Under the pieces are notes generated by a model. The model searched no databases and was not told the origin of the DNA. It worked only from the letters and a program-made list of their open reading frames with translations. DNA of 62,843 nt, taken from contig CALUOH010000020.1 in NCBI GenBank assembly GCA_944322025.1, positions 1 through 62,843 of the forward strand. The letters are read 5' to 3'. Numbering within the stretch: the first letter of the stretch is position 1; every line of letters begins with the position of its first letter. This stretch comes from an uncultured Bacteroidales bacterium (lineage in GTDB: Bacteria; Bacteroidota; Bacteroidia; Bacteroidales; Paludibacteraceae). Shown piece by piece: positions 34,122 to 44,575 of the stretch. The position numbers and the translations under genes were made by a program.

Positions 34122-34598
34122 TTATTCGAGTTCTTCGAGTATCTTTTTGATGTCGGCGGCTTGCAGGCGGCCGTAGACTTTCTCTCCAATCATGACTACG
34201 GGCGCGAGGCCGCACGCACCGACGCAGCGCAGACAGTCGAGAGAGAATTTGCCGTCGGGCGTGGTCTCGCCGACATCTATGCCGAGCTGCCGCTTGAACT
34301 CGTCGAGCAGTTTCTCCGACCCGCGCACATAGCAGGCCGTGCCCATACAGACCGAAATGGGATGCTTCCCTTTCGGGGTCATGGTGAAGAAGGTATAGAA
34401 GGTCACCACGCCGTAGACTTTCGATACGGGTATGTCGAGCTTGCGCGCTATGATGCGCTGCATCTCTTCGGGCAGGTAGCCCTGAAGATGCTGTGCCTCG
34501 TGGAGTATGTTGATGAGTTCGCCGGGGTCGTTGCCGTGTTTGTCGCATATCGCCTCAACCTGTTCGGCTATGTCACATGCTAATTTTATGTCTGGCAT
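34122..34598 (-). CDS. [FeFe] hydrogenase NuoE-like subunit (HydC/HndA type)
   Basis: Thioredoxin-fold [2Fe-2S] subunit of a multimeric hydrogenase. The four cluster cysteines are in SVCMGTACYVRG and LDCLRCVGACGLAP. Length is 158 aa. It is third in the operon after the NuoF-like and catalytic genes (18-base gap). In trimeric electron-bifurcating hydrogenases this subunit relays electrons toward the flavin subunit. Confidence 0.92.
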   Translation of the reverse strand: MPDIKLACDIAEQVEAICDKHGNDPGELINILHEAQHLQGYLPEEMQRIIARKLDIPVSKVYGVVTFYTFFTMTPKGKHPISVCMGTACYVRGSEKLLDEFKRQLGIDVGETTPDGKFSLDCLRCVGACGLAPVVMIGEKVYGRLQAADIKKILEELE

Positions 34599-34616
34599 AA
34601 TCTTTCCGTGTTTTTG

Positions 34617-36383
34617 TTAGTTGACAGATTTGTTGAAATAGTGAGTATGGAGCAGGGCGTGCGCCTTTTCGCTCATGGGCTTGCCGAGATACTCTTCGTA
34701 GAGTTGCTGTATGAAGGGATTCTCGTGCGATTTGCGGAGCGGTTTGGCTGCATCCTCGGCATAGAGGGCGCGTGTGCGTGCCTGGAGTATTTCCGCGTTG
34801 CCGTGATGCATGGGCTGGCCGCCGCCGCCGATGCACCCGCCGGGGCAGGCCATTATCTCTATGACGTGGTATTCGTTTTTCCCTTCGCGTATCTCGTTGA
34901 GCAGACGGCGGGCGTTTCCGAGTCCGTGGGCTATGCCTACTTTCAACTCGAACCCGTTCAGGTCTATCGATGCGCGGCGCACGCCTTCTGTCCCGCGCAC
35001 GCTTTCAAACTCTACGTGCTCGAGTTTCTTGCCAGTGTAAATCTCATATACAGAGCGCAGAGCTGCTTCCATCACGCCGCCTGACGTTCCGAAAATCACG
35101 CCTGCGCCGGTGGATGCTCCGAGAGGGTTGTCAAACTCGCTGTCCGGCACAAGCCGGAAGCCTATGTTCGCACGCTTGATGAGCCGCGCCAGTTCGCGTG
35201 TGGAGAGCGAGTAGTCCACATCGGGGTTACCCCCGGTCTTGAACTCGTCGCGGTCGCACTCGTATTTCTTGGCCAGGCAGGGCATAATTGACACGACGAC
35301 GAGGTTCTCGCGCGGTATACCCATCTTCTCCGCCCAATATGTTTTGGCTATAGAGCCGAACATCTGTTGCGGCGAACGTGCTGTGGAGGGTATGTCGAGC
35401 ATATCAGGGAACTGGTGCTCGAAGAAGTTGACCCAAGCCGGGCAGCAGGATGTGAGGATAGGCAGACGCACAGACTTGTCGCCGTCAAGGTAACGCGAGA
35501 GGCGGTTGAGTATCTCTGTGCCTTCCTCCATGATGGTGAGGTCGGCGGCGAAGTCGGTGTCGAACACATAGTCGAAGCCGAGTTCACGGAGTGCGTAGAC
35601 CATCTTGCCCGTGACCAGAGAGCCTGCGGGCATGCCGAATTCCTCGCCGAGCGCGGCGCGGACTGCCGGGGCTGTCTGTACGATGACTGTCTTTTCAGGG
35701 TTGCTGAGGTCTTCGAGCAGGCGGTTTGTGTGGTCGCGTTCGGTCAATGCTCCTGTCGGGCAGACGGCCACGCACTGTCCGCAGTAGGTGCATTCGCTCT
35801 GCACCATCATCTTGTCGAAGGCCGGGGCTATTGTAGTGTTGAAGCCGCGCCGTATCGCGCCGAGTGCGCCGACGGTCTGCACATCGTTGCAGACGCTTTC
35901 GCAGCGGCGGCAGAAGATACATTTGTCCATGTTGCGGACGATGGAGGCCGTCACTTCGCGCTTGCGCAGGGAGAGTTCCCCGCCGTTGAACGGCATCTCC
36001 CTGATGTTGAAGCGAAGGGCGAGGCGCTGGAGCTCACAGTCGCTTGATTTGGGGCACGTGAGGCAGTCGTTCGGGTGGTCGGAGAGTATCAGCTCCGCTA
36101 CTATTTTACGTGCGTTCATTACGCGCAAAGTACTGGTGCTGACTACCATGCCCTCGGTGCATTTCGTGGCGCAGGCCGGGGCGAGATTGCGCCTCCCCTC
36201 TATCTCTACCACGCAGATGCGGCAAGACGCGGGCTTGTTCTTTATGCATGTGCCTTTGAGGTCTATGTGGCACAGAGTGGGTATGTTTATGCCTATGATG
36301 CGTGCCGCTTCGAGAACGGTAGTACCCTCAGGTACGGTGATTTCGTGGCGGTCTATCTTGAGGCTTACTTTTTTCTCTTCCAT
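34617..36383 (-). CDS. [FeFe] hydrogenase catalytic subunit (group A, HydA/HndD-like)
   Basis: 588-residue catalytic subunit that makes or consumes H2. Domains in order: an N-terminal [2Fe-2S] ferredoxin-like domain (CIKNKPASCRICVVE...CATKC), a His-Cys3 cluster (HPNDCLTCPKSSDC), two [4Fe-4S] motifs (CIFCRRCESVC, CTYCGQCVAVCP), and the H-cluster domain with L1 TSCCPAWV, L2 MPCLAKKYECDR and L3 ACPGGCIGGGGQP. All H-cluster cysteines are present. It lies 13 bases after the NuoF-like gene. No maturation genes (hydEFG) are in the window. Confidence 0.95.
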   Translation of the reverse strand: MEEKKVSLKIDRHEITVPEGTTVLEAARIIGINIPTLCHIDLKGTCIKNKPASCRICVVEIEGRRNLAPACATKCTEGMVVSTSTLRVMNARKIVAELILSDHPNDCLTCPKSSDCELQRLALRFNIREMPFNGGELSLRKREVTASIVRNMDKCIFCRRCESVCNDVQTVGALGAIRRGFNTTIAPAFDKMMVQSECTYCGQCVAVCPTGALTERDHTNRLLEDLSNPEKTVIVQTAPAVRAALGEEFGMPAGSLVTGKMVYALRELGFDYVFDTDFAADLTIMEEGTEILNRLSRYLDGDKSVRLPILTSCCPAWVNFFEHQFPDMLDIPSTARSPQQMFGSIAKTYWAEKMGIPRENLVVVSIMPCLAKKYECDRDEFKTGGNPDVDYSLSTRELARLIKRANIGFRLVPDSEFDNPLGASTGAGVIFGTSGGVMEAALRSVYEIYTGKKLEHVEFESVRGTEGVRRASIDLNGFELKVGIAHGLGNARRLLNEIREGKNEYHVIEIMACPGGCIGGGGQPMHHGNAEILQARTRALYAEDAAKPLRKSHENPFIQQLYEEYLGKPMSEKAHALLHTHYFNKSVN

Positions 36384-36396
36384 GTTTACTCAGTTT

Positions 36397-38304
36397 TTAA
36401 CAGATGACTATAGCATTGAACTTACAGCGCGATACGCACATGCCGCAGCGTATGCATTTCTCCGGCATGATGATGTGCGGTTTGCGTGTCGAGCCGATGA
36501 TGGCATCGGCGGGACAATGCTTGGCGCAGGCGTTGCAGCCTATGCAGTTCACGGGGTTTATGGCGTATGTGAGCAGTGCCTTGCACTTCTTGGCCGGGCA
36601 GACTTTCTTCTTCACGTGGGCGAGATACTCGTCGTAGAAGTTGTCGAGAGTCGACAGCACCGGATTAGGCGATGTCTGTCCGAGTCCGCAGAGTGCTGTG
36701 TCCTTGATGACCTGGCCGAGGGTCTTGAGCGTACGCAAATCCTCCTCAGTGCCTTTTCCTTCGGTTATCTTGTTGAGTATCTCCAGCATACGCTTGTTGC
36801 CTATGCGGCATGGTGTACATTTGCCGCAGGATTCCTCGACAGTGAAGTCGAGGTAGAAACGCGCCACGGAGACCATGCAGTCGTCCTCGTCCATGACAAT
36901 CATACCGCCGGAGCCCATCATGGAGCCTGCGGCCAGCAGGTTGTCGAAGTCAATCGGTGTGTCGAGGTGCTTTTCGGTCAGGCAGCCGCCGGAGGGGCCT
37001 CCGGTCTGAACAGCCTTGAATTTCTTACCGCCCTTGATGCCGCCGCCAATCTCGTAGATGACCTCACGGAGTGTAGTGCCCATCGGGACTTCTATGAGAC
37101 CGACATTGTTTATCTTACCCGCGAGGGCGAAGACCTTAGTGCCGGGCGACTTTTCTGTGCCGATAGTGCGGAACCACGCCGCGCCGCGGTCGAGTATGAT
37201 GGGTATGTTGGCGAGTGTCTCTACGTTGTTTACATTGGTCGGTTTGCCCTGGTAGCCCTGCTCGGCGGGGAACGGGGGTTTTAGGGTAGGCTCACCGCGC
37301 TTGCCCTCCATTGAGTGTATGAGTGCGGTCTCCTCACCGCAGACGAATGCGCCTGCGCCGTAGCGTATCTCGATGTCGAAAGAGAAGTCGCTGCCGAGTA
37401 TGTTCTTGCCAAGCAGGCCGTATGCGCGGGACTGCTCTATGGCCACTTTCAGGCGGTGTATCGCGAGGGGGTATTCGGCGCGGATGTAAACGAGACCTTT
37501 CGATGCGCCGATGGCGTAACCGCAGATGGTCATTGCCTCGATTACGGAGTGGGGGTCGCCCTCCATGATGGAACGGTCCATGAATGCGCCGGGGTCTCCC
37601 TCGTCGGCGTTGCAGACCACGTATTTCCGGTCGGCTTTCTGCTTAGCCGTGAGTTCCCATTTTACTCCCGTGGGGAATCCGCCGCCTCCACGTCCGCGCA
37701 GCCCGGATTTCTTTATCTCGTCAATCACGTCGGCGGGCTTCTTTTCCGTGAGGCAAGTGGCGAGCGGGAAATAGCCGTTGCGCGCTATGTACTCGTCGAT
37801 GTTTTCCGGGTCGATGAAGCCGCAGTTGCGCAACGCGATGCGCATCTGCTTGCGGTAGAAGTCCATGTGCTTGGAGTCGCTGATGGACTTGTCGGTCTTC
37901 GGGTCAGTGTAAAGCAGTCTGTCGATACGCTTACCACCGATGATGTGCTGGCGCACAATCTCTTCCGCGTCCTTCGGCTCTACCTGAGTGTAGAATGTGT
38001 TGTCTGGGATGATTTTCACTATCGGACCTTTTTCGCAGAAGCCGAAACAGCCGGTGGTTATGACCTCCACTTTATCGGCTATGCCGTTTTCTTCGATGGC
38101 CTTTTTCAGGTTGTCCACGATGTCGTGGCTGGCCGATGCCTTACAGCCAGTGCCGCCGCAGACAAGTACCTGTAAACTTGGTGTGCCGAGTGCGAGCCCG
38201 CAGCTTGCCTCGGTCGTGCGCTTGTTGCTCTCTTCCCTTATCTGGAGGTCTGCCTGCGCACTCTTCCTGATTCGTTCAAGGTCTTGAATAGACAATGTTT
38301 TCAT
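36397..38304 (-). CDS. [FeFe] hydrogenase NuoF-like subunit (HydB/HndC type)
   Basis: 635-residue flavin/NADH subunit. An N-terminal thioredoxin-like [2Fe-2S] domain has VLVCGGTGCKAS and TTGCFGFCEKGP; the FMN/NADH core has GLRGRGGGGFPTGVKW and YVVCNADEGDPGAFMDR; then ESCGKCTPCRIG and two C-terminal [4Fe-4S] ferredoxin motifs (CIGCNACAKHCP, CIRCGMCVSRC). The start at MKTLSIQ was chosen over an upstream in-frame ATG with a Gln/Asn-rich tail. First gene of the hydrogenase operon. The subunit set fits NAD-linked, ferredoxin-bifurcating enzymes. Confidence 0.93.
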   Translation of the reverse strand: MKTLSIQDLERIRKSAQADLQIREESNKRTTEASCGLALGTPSLQVLVCGGTGCKASASHDIVDNLKKAIEENGIADKVEVITTGCFGFCEKGPIVKIIPDNTFYTQVEPKDAEEIVRQHIIGGKRIDRLLYTDPKTDKSISDSKHMDFYRKQMRIALRNCGFIDPENIDEYIARNGYFPLATCLTEKKPADVIDEIKKSGLRGRGGGGFPTGVKWELTAKQKADRKYVVCNADEGDPGAFMDRSIMEGDPHSVIEAMTICGYAIGASKGLVYIRAEYPLAIHRLKVAIEQSRAYGLLGKNILGSDFSFDIEIRYGAGAFVCGEETALIHSMEGKRGEPTLKPPFPAEQGYQGKPTNVNNVETLANIPIILDRGAAWFRTIGTEKSPGTKVFALAGKINNVGLIEVPMGTTLREVIYEIGGGIKGGKKFKAVQTGGPSGGCLTEKHLDTPIDFDNLLAAGSMMGSGGMIVMDEDDCMVSVARFYLDFTVEESCGKCTPCRIGNKRMLEILNKITEGKGTEEDLRTLKTLGQVIKDTALCGLGQTSPNPVLSTLDNFYDEYLAHVKKKVCPAKKCKALLTYAINPVNCIGCNACAKHCPADAIIGSTRKPHIIMPEKCIRCGMCVSRCKFNAIVIC

Positions 38305-38401
38305 ATTATTAGATTGGTTGTTTTGGATGCTGTCCTGCGCTTGCCGGTTTTGCTCCACGGGCGTATGCTACGGGGAAGCGGAGGCGCGGACGATGCTTGA
38401 C

Positions 38402-38409
38402 CAAAGGTA
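38402..38409 (-). promoter_or_regulatory. -7 element of the hydrogenase operon
   Basis: TACCTTTG on the minus strand about 98 bases before the first gene. No good -33 TTTG at the expected distance. Confidence 0.6.
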
Positions 38410-38742
38410 ATCATAATATTTAGGTAGTGAAATACGGGGGCGTGCCGCTGCCATATGTTTTGGGACATAAATCAGAGGATTATGGAAGTTCGGGCGGTGG
38501 GAAGAGCTGTCGTTGGGGGTAGCGTTATGTTATGATTGCGCTGCTATGGCTATGATGGTTGTTGAAGGACGTAAGTTGTACGGCGGTTTAGGTTATGGTG
38601 TATAAGCGAAGGGACGTGGAAGTACAGTGAGTGGCCGAGGAATGTCTCGTATGGTATTTATTTGGTGTATTTATGAATTATTTGCTATAAGTGAAGTGGA
38701 GGATGGGCTTGTGCTGCGGTGCGGGCGTGGGTACGGCGGGCG

Positions 38743-38785
38743 AAAAAATGAGGCGGCGATACCTGTTTTCGGGTATCGCCGCCTC
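38743..38785 (-). terminator. terminator of gap
   Basis: A perfect 14-bp stem (GAGGCGGCGATACC / GGTATCGCCGCCTC) followed on the minus strand by ATTTTTTCG. Confidence 0.93.
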
Positions 38786-38817
38786 CGTTATGTCAGTTCG
38801 CGTGCGGATGCACCGGG

Positions 38818-39828
<1,011 letters not shown>

Positions 39829-39886
39829 TTAAAGTTAATGTATTTCGGTGCTATGTGGGCGGTGCGATGTGCGCCGTTCACGTGTG

Positions 39887-39918
39887 CAAAGGTAGTTGTT
39901 TTTTTTGTGAGTGTCAAA
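39887..39918 (-). promoter_or_regulatory. promoter of gap
   Basis: TTTG, exactly 20 bases, TACCTTTG on the minus strand, about 70 bases before the start codon. Confidence 0.8.
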
Positions 39919-40010
39919 TGTGAGCGGGGAAAAGTTTGGGAGGGGGTTGCGGGGTGTGTCTGGCGGGGTGTATGGGGGGTGTTTGGAGTGGGTGAGGGAG
40001 GGGTAGGATG

Positions 40011-40083
40011 TCCGTTGGGGCTTCGGAGGGCCTTCGGAGCCGCTCCGTCGAGAGTACGTGTTTTTAACCTTGATTTGCATTTT
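40011..40083 (-). repeat. dispersed intergenic repeat A, copy 4 (inverted)
   Basis: The reverse complement holds AAGGTTAAAAACACGTACTC followed by GACGGAGCGGCTCCGAAGGC. It lies between gap and argS. Confidence 0.78.
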
Positions 40084-40106
40084 GGGAGGACAGGGGATGG
40101 AGAGGG

Positions 40107-40154
40107 AATAAAATGAACGCCTGCGGACGGTATGGAGGTGCCGTCCGCAGGCGT
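40107..40154 (-). terminator. terminator of the metK-argS unit
   Basis: A perfect 14-bp stem (ACGCCTGCGGACGG / CCGTCCGCAGGCGT) with a 10-base loop, followed on the minus strand by TCATTTTATTC. Confidence 0.9.
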
Positions 40155-40177
40155 CCGGTTTGCCTGATGGGCAGGGG

Positions 40178-41962
40178 TTACATCCGGTCGGGCATTTCGA
40201 TGCCGAGGAGGTTCATGCCGGAGGTGATGACGCGGCCGACGTTGCGGGAGAGGAGGAGGCGGAAGTTCTTGGCTTCGCGGTTCTCTTCTTTGAGTATTGG
40301 CGTGGCCTGATAGTACTGGTTGTACTCCTTGACGAGGTCATAGACGTAGTTGGCTATGAGCGCGGGGCTGTACTCCTCGCCTGCCTGCCGTACGATGTCG
40401 GGGAATTTGGCGAGGGACTGTATCAGCGTGCGTTCCTTGTCGCTCATCTCTACGGATTCGGCGGCGGGGGCTATGGTGAAGCCCTCGTTGTCGGCGCGGC
40501 GCATTATGGAGTTGATGCGGGCGTTGGTGTACTGGATGAACGGGCCTGTGTTGCCGTTGAAGTCGATGGACTCTTTGGGGTTGAAGGTCATGTTCTTGCG
40601 CGGGTCTACTTTGAGGATGAAGTATTTGAGCGCACCGAGACCTACCATGCGCGAGATTTCGCGCACCTCGCTGTCGGAGCATCCGGCGAGTTTGCCGAGT
40701 TCGCGTGACATGTCGAGTGCGGTCTGCTCCATCTCGTCCATGAGGTCGTCGGCATCGACAACAGTGCCCTCGCGGCTCTTCATCTTGCCCTCGGGTAGCT
40801 CAACCATGCCGTAGGAGAAGTGGACAAGCTCTTTGCCCCACTTGAATCCGAGGCGGTCGAGGAGGATGGAGAGTACCTGGAAGTGGTAGTTCTGCTCGTT
40901 GCCCACGACGTAGACCATCTTGTCGATGGGGTAGTCCTGATAGCGTATTTTGGCTGTGCCGATGTCTTGGGTCATGTAGACTGATGTGCCGTCGGCGCGG
41001 AGGAGTAGCTTCTCGTCGAGGCCGTCCTGCGTGAGGTCTGCCCAGACGGAGTTGTCCGGACGGCGGTAGAATACGCCTTTGCGCAGTCCCTCCTCGACTT
41101 TCTCCTTGCCTTCGAGGTATGTGTCGGACTCGTAGTATATCTTGTCGAAGGATACACCGAGTCGGCGGTAGGTCTCGTCGAATCCGGCATAGACCCAAGA
41201 GTTCATGGTCTGCCAGAGGGTGCGCACTTCGGGGTCGCCCTGTTCCCAGCGGCGTAGCATCTCCTGCGCCTCAAGCATGAGGGGTGCGCGTTTCTTGGCC
41301 TCGTCCTCGGTGAGGCCGTCGGCCATGAGCCGCTTTATCTCTTCCTTATAATGCTTGTCGAATTCCACGTAGTATTTGCCCACGAGGTGGTCGCCTTTCA
41401 TGCCGGAGGAGGCGGGTGTCTCTCCGCCGCCGTATTTCTGCCATGCGAGCATGGATTTGCAGATGTGTATGCCGCGGTCGTTGACTATGTTGGTCTTCAC
41501 TACGCGCCATCCGTTGGCTTCCTGTATGCGCGATATGGAGTAGCCGAGGAGGTTGTTGCGTATGTGTCCGAGGTGGAGTGGTTTATTGGTGTTAGGCGAG
41601 GAGTATTCTATCATCATCAGCGGGGCATCGGGGGCGGTCTCCTTAAAGCCGAAGCGTGGGGTGGAGTCGATGGAGTTGAGCGTGTCAATCCACTGGCTGC
41701 CGTTGATGGAGAGGTTGAGGAAGCCCTTGATGGTGTTGTACTTAGCGACAGAAGGCTCATGCTCTACGAGGTAGCGGCCGATGGCCTCGCCTACCTGTTC
41801 GGGGCTGCGGCGTGCCGCCTTGACGAAGGGGAACGTCACCACGGTGATGTCACCCTCGAACTCCTTCTTTGTCTTCTGTATCTGAATCTGAGCGGCATCG
41901 GCCTCAATGGCGAACAGCTCTTTCACTGCGGCGATGACTGCCGCGATTATCTTTTGTTCCAT
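40178..41962 (-). CDS. argS: arginyl-tRNA synthetase
   Basis: Class I synthetase charging tRNA-Arg. The HIGH-type motif HLGHIRNNLLGY and the KMSKS-like segment KMKSREG are present. The N-terminal Add-1 domain begins at MEQKIIAAV, taken as the start; an upstream in-frame codon would overlap metK. The C-terminal anticodon-binding region ends NLLGIEMPDRM. Length is 594 aa. It starts 28 bases after metK and is probably co-transcribed with it. Confidence 0.96.
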   Translation of the reverse strand: MEQKIIAAVIAAVKELFAIEADAAQIQIQKTKKEFEGDITVVTFPFVKAARRSPEQVGEAIGRYLVEHEPSVAKYNTIKGFLNLSINGSQWIDTLNSIDSTPRFGFKETAPDAPLMMIEYSSPNTNKPLHLGHIRNNLLGYSISRIQEANGWRVVKTNIVNDRGIHICKSMLAWQKYGGGETPASSGMKGDHLVGKYYVEFDKHYKEEIKRLMADGLTEDEAKKRAPLMLEAQEMLRRWEQGDPEVRTLWQTMNSWVYAGFDETYRRLGVSFDKIYYESDTYLEGKEKVEEGLRKGVFYRRPDNSVWADLTQDGLDEKLLLRADGTSVYMTQDIGTAKIRYQDYPIDKMVYVVGNEQNYHFQVLSILLDRLGFKWGKELVHFSYGMVELPEGKMKSREGTVVDADDLMDEMEQTALDMSRELGKLAGCSDSEVREISRMVGLGALKYFILKVDPRKNMTFNPKESIDFNGNTGPFIQYTNARINSIMRRADNEGFTIAPAAESVEMSDKERTLIQSLAKFPDIVRQAGEEYSPALIANYVYDLVKEYNQYYQATPILKEENREAKNFRLLLSRNVGRVITSGMNLLGIEMPDRM

Positions 41963-41990
41963 AGGAAATGTGTTTACGTCAGTTATGAAA

Positions 41991-43271
41991 TCAGAGGCCA
42001 AAGGCCTGTTTTACCTTGTCTACATAGTCGAGTTTCTCCCAAGTGAAAAGTTCGACTTCGAGAATTTTTGTTCCCTCGTAGCGAGAGACGAACTCTTTGC
42101 GCACGGTGAGAGGTCTGCGCCCCATGTGGCCGTAGGCTGCTGTCTCCGAGTAGATGGGGTTGCGGAGTTTGAGACGTGTCTCGATGGCGTGTGGGCGCAT
42201 GTCGAAGAGGCCTTTCACTATACCGGCTATCCCGGCATCGGTCATGGAGACGTGCGCCTTGCCGTAGGTGTTGACGTAGAGGCTGACCGGCTCGGCCACG
42301 CCGATGGCGTAGGCTACCTGCACGAGAACCTCGTCTGCCACACCGGCGGCCACGAGGTTCTTGGCTATGTGGCGTGCGGCATAGGCTGCGGAGCGGTCTA
42401 CCTTAGAGGGGTCCTTGCCGGAGAATGCGCCGCCTCCGTGCGCACCCTTGCCTCCGTAGGTGTCGACTATGATTTTGCGGCCAGTGAGGCCGGTGTCGCC
42501 GTGAGGGCCGCCGATGACGAACTTGCCAGTGGGGTTGACATGGAGGATGAGGCGGTCGTCGAGATAGCGTGCGATGTAGGGGTACTTTTCCACTACGCGT
42601 GGGAGGAGTATGGTGCGCACGTCGTCACGTATGCGGTCAAGCATGGCGCGGTCGGCCCCGGCCTGTGTCATGCCGGAGGAGGGGGTGATGAATTCGTCGT
42701 GCTGCGTGGATATGACGATGGTGTGTATGCGCTTGGGATAGCCGTTGTCGTCGTACTCCATTGTCACCTGACTTTTGGAGTCGGGGCGGAGGTATGTCAT
42801 CTCCTTTCCCTCACGTCGTATGGCGGCAAGCTCGACGAGGAGCGCGTGGGATAGGTCGAGGGAGAGCGGCATGTAGTTTGCGGTCTCGTTAGTTGCGTAG
42901 CCGAACATCATGCCCTGGTCGCCCGCGCCCTGCTCCATGGGGTTTTCGCGGTCGACACCACGGTTGATGTCGTCGGACTGCTCGTGGATGGCGGAGAAGA
43001 CTCCGCAGGAGTTACCGTCAAACATGTACTCGCTCTTGGTGTAGCCTATGCGGTTGATGACGCGTCGGCAGACCTCCTGCACGTCGACGTAGGCCCGGCT
43101 CCTGACTTCGCCTCCGAGGACAACCTGTCCTGTGGTCACGAATGTCTCACACGCGACTTTTGACTGGGGGTCGAAGGCGAGAAACTCGTCGAGCAGGGCA
43201 TCGGAAATCTGGTCGGCGACTTTGTCCGGATGGCCTTCGGATACTGATTCTGATGTGAATAGATAGCTCAT
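41991..43271 (-). CDS. metK: S-adenosylmethionine synthetase
   Basis: Makes SAM from methionine and ATP. Signatures [16 protein letters not shown] and [19 protein letters not shown] are intact, and the N-terminal [20 protein letters not shown] is typical. At 426 residues it is slightly longer than E. coli MetK because of insertions seen in this phylum. The leader of about 200 bases carries a SAM-II-like riboswitch, so it is likely repressed by its own product. Confidence 0.97.
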   Translation of the reverse strand: MSYLFTSESVSEGHPDKVADQISDALLDEFLAFDPQSKVACETFVTTGQVVLGGEVRSRAYVDVQEVCRRVINRIGYTKSEYMFDGNSCGVFSAIHEQSDDINRGVDRENPMEQGAGDQGMMFGYATNETANYMPLSLDLSHALLVELAAIRREGKEMTYLRPDSKSQVTMEYDDNGYPKRIHTIVISTQHDEFITPSSGMTQAGADRAMLDRIRDDVRTILLPRVVEKYPYIARYLDDRLILHVNPTGKFVIGGPHGDTGLTGRKIIVDTYGGKGAHGGGAFSGKDPSKVDRSAAYAARHIAKNLVAAGVADEVLVQVAYAIGVAEPVSLYVNTYGKAHVSMTDAGIAGIVKGLFDMRPHAIETRLKLRNPIYSETAAYGHMGRRPLTVRKEFVSRYEGTKILEVELFTWEKLDYVDKVKQAFGL

Positions 43272-43416
43272 GGCTGTAATGCTCCTTTGTTTTTACGGCT
43301 TTGCCGACGGGCGGCGCGGCCTGTGTTACCTGTTAATGAGAGTACGCGCTGCGGAGAGAGTGGAGACCGTGCGCACGGCAGGAAAAAACGGAAACGGAAG
43401 TAACGGGTAGTGCCGT
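43272..43416. other. metK leader downstream of the aptamer
   Basis: About 145 bases between the SAM-II-like aptamer and the metK start, with no gene. Short complementary segments (GACGGCA near the aptamer and TGCCGT near 43374-43380) with a T6 run between could form an expression platform; this pairing is a guess. Confidence 0.4.
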
Positions 43417-43465
43417 CCATTTTAGCATTTTTTTCTGTGGTTGCAAGCAGTCAAATCTGTCCACA
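43417..43465 (-). ncRNA. SAM-II (SAM_alpha)-like riboswitch of metK
   Basis: On the minus strand a 5-bp P1 stem (TGTGG/CCACA) encloses ACAGATTTGACTGCTTGCAA, then an A-rich linker and AAATGCTAAAATGG. This matches the SAM-II aptamer pattern GATTTnAC...TTGCAA...GCTAAA as I remember it from the metX example. It begins about 12 bases after the expected transcription start, directly ahead of metK, which fits feedback control by SAM. Confidence 0.78.
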
Positions 43466-43483
43466 ATCGTGTATTTGATGGGG

Positions 43484-43514
43484 CAAAGGTACGGCTTTTC
43501 CGTGTGGCGGCAAA
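43484..43514 (-). promoter_or_regulatory. promoter of metK-argS
   Basis: TTTG, 19 bases, TACCTTTG on the minus strand; the riboswitch starts about 19 bases downstream of the -7 box. Confidence 0.78.
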
Positions 43515-43585
43515 AGGGGAGTGAGGAGTGTTTGTGTTTTTTTATGCTTTTTTAGTAGGATAGGAGATTGTATATGATTGTATCT

Positions 43586-44563
43586 TCACCCAGTTTGCAC
43601 CCGTTTGTTCTTGATTAATATCCTGAAATAAGGACATTTCCCGTTTATAGATAAATCCTTGCCGTCATTCCCTTTTCTGAATTTGATGATTTCAAACTGG
43701 TCAGGATTGAATTTGTGCAAGAATGTAATAGGCACCCCCATATATCCGGCGTAATCGCAAGGGATATCTTGCGTCTTGTTTACATTGATACCATCGTAGT
43801 TATCATACCGGGGATATTCGGTTTCATTTCCTGCATATTTCTTGGTAAGAACAATGTCTTTATGACGTTGGGATACTTCCAAGTTAGTCAGCCACAGGCA
43901 ATTGTTGGGCGAGATTATTCGGTTCCCAGACTCGTCAATCCTCGTCTCCGTGCCGTAAAGTTCATAATGGTCGGGAACAATGAAGCCCGAAATCCCCCTG
44001 CCGAGGTTGATGCCCAGCCATACCTTATTTTCTTTGATGAGTTTGAAAATCTCCTTATAGGTTATCGCATTGATATTGCCTATTATCAGGAATTTTTTGC
44101 CGTATTTCATCAATTGGGCTACATATTCTCTGAACAAAGAGAACGGGGGATTTGTGACAACAATATCGGCTTGTTTCAATAGCCCGATGCTTTCCGAACT
44201 GCGGAAATCGCCGTCCCCTTTGAAATAGACGAAATCGGCCTGATTTAAATTCTCATTTTCTGAACCTGAATATTCATAAAAGAAAGCGTCCTCATTCTCT
44301 TTTGTGTCGAACAAATCGTTTGTTTGTTCCTTATAACAGGCTGTTATCAGTTTTTTTAGCCCCAGTTCTTTAAAATTCTGAACGAAGTAATTGAAAAAAT
44401 TGCTGTTCCGTGGGTCATCACAATTGCAATAAACCACTTTGCCCTTAAAATGTTCCTTATAATACTGCAATTCGCTGGCGATGTCGGAAAACAGTGTATA
44501 GAACTCGTCGCTCTTCAGTTTCTTAGCCTTTTGCAGCAACTTATTTGTTGCGTTTCTTGCCAT
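43586..44563 (-). CDS. adenine-N6 DNA methyltransferase, M.EcoRI family
   Basis: 325 residues, the size of M.EcoRI. The catalytic motif NPPF is in VVTNPPFSLFREYVAQL, and the N-terminal KSDEFYTLFSDIASELQYY region is family-typical. It should methylate an adenine of GAATTC if specificity is kept. It lies 12 bases downstream of the EcoRI-like nuclease gene, the same R-then-M order as in E. coli. Composition is clearly AT-richer than flanking genes, a sign of transfer. Confidence 0.92.
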   Translation of the reverse strand: MARNATNKLLQKAKKLKSDEFYTLFSDIASELQYYKEHFKGKVVYCNCDDPRNSNFFNYFVQNFKELGLKKLITACYKEQTNDLFDTKENEDAFFYEYSGSENENLNQADFVYFKGDGDFRSSESIGLLKQADIVVTNPPFSLFREYVAQLMKYGKKFLIIGNINAITYKEIFKLIKENKVWLGINLGRGISGFIVPDHYELYGTETRIDESGNRIISPNNCLWLTNLEVSQRHKDIVLTKKYAGNETEYPRYDNYDGINVNKTQDIPCDYAGYMGVPITFLHKFNPDQFEIIKFRKGNDGKDLSINGKCPYFRILIKNKRVQTG

Positions 44564-44575
44564 ACCGATTCATTT

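Larger units (their letters stand above)
38305..38817. other. spacer between the hydrogenase operon and gap
   Basis: Includes the hydrogenase -7 element and the gap terminator. About 330 bases between them are unremarkable and hold no gene I can support. Confidence 0.6.
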
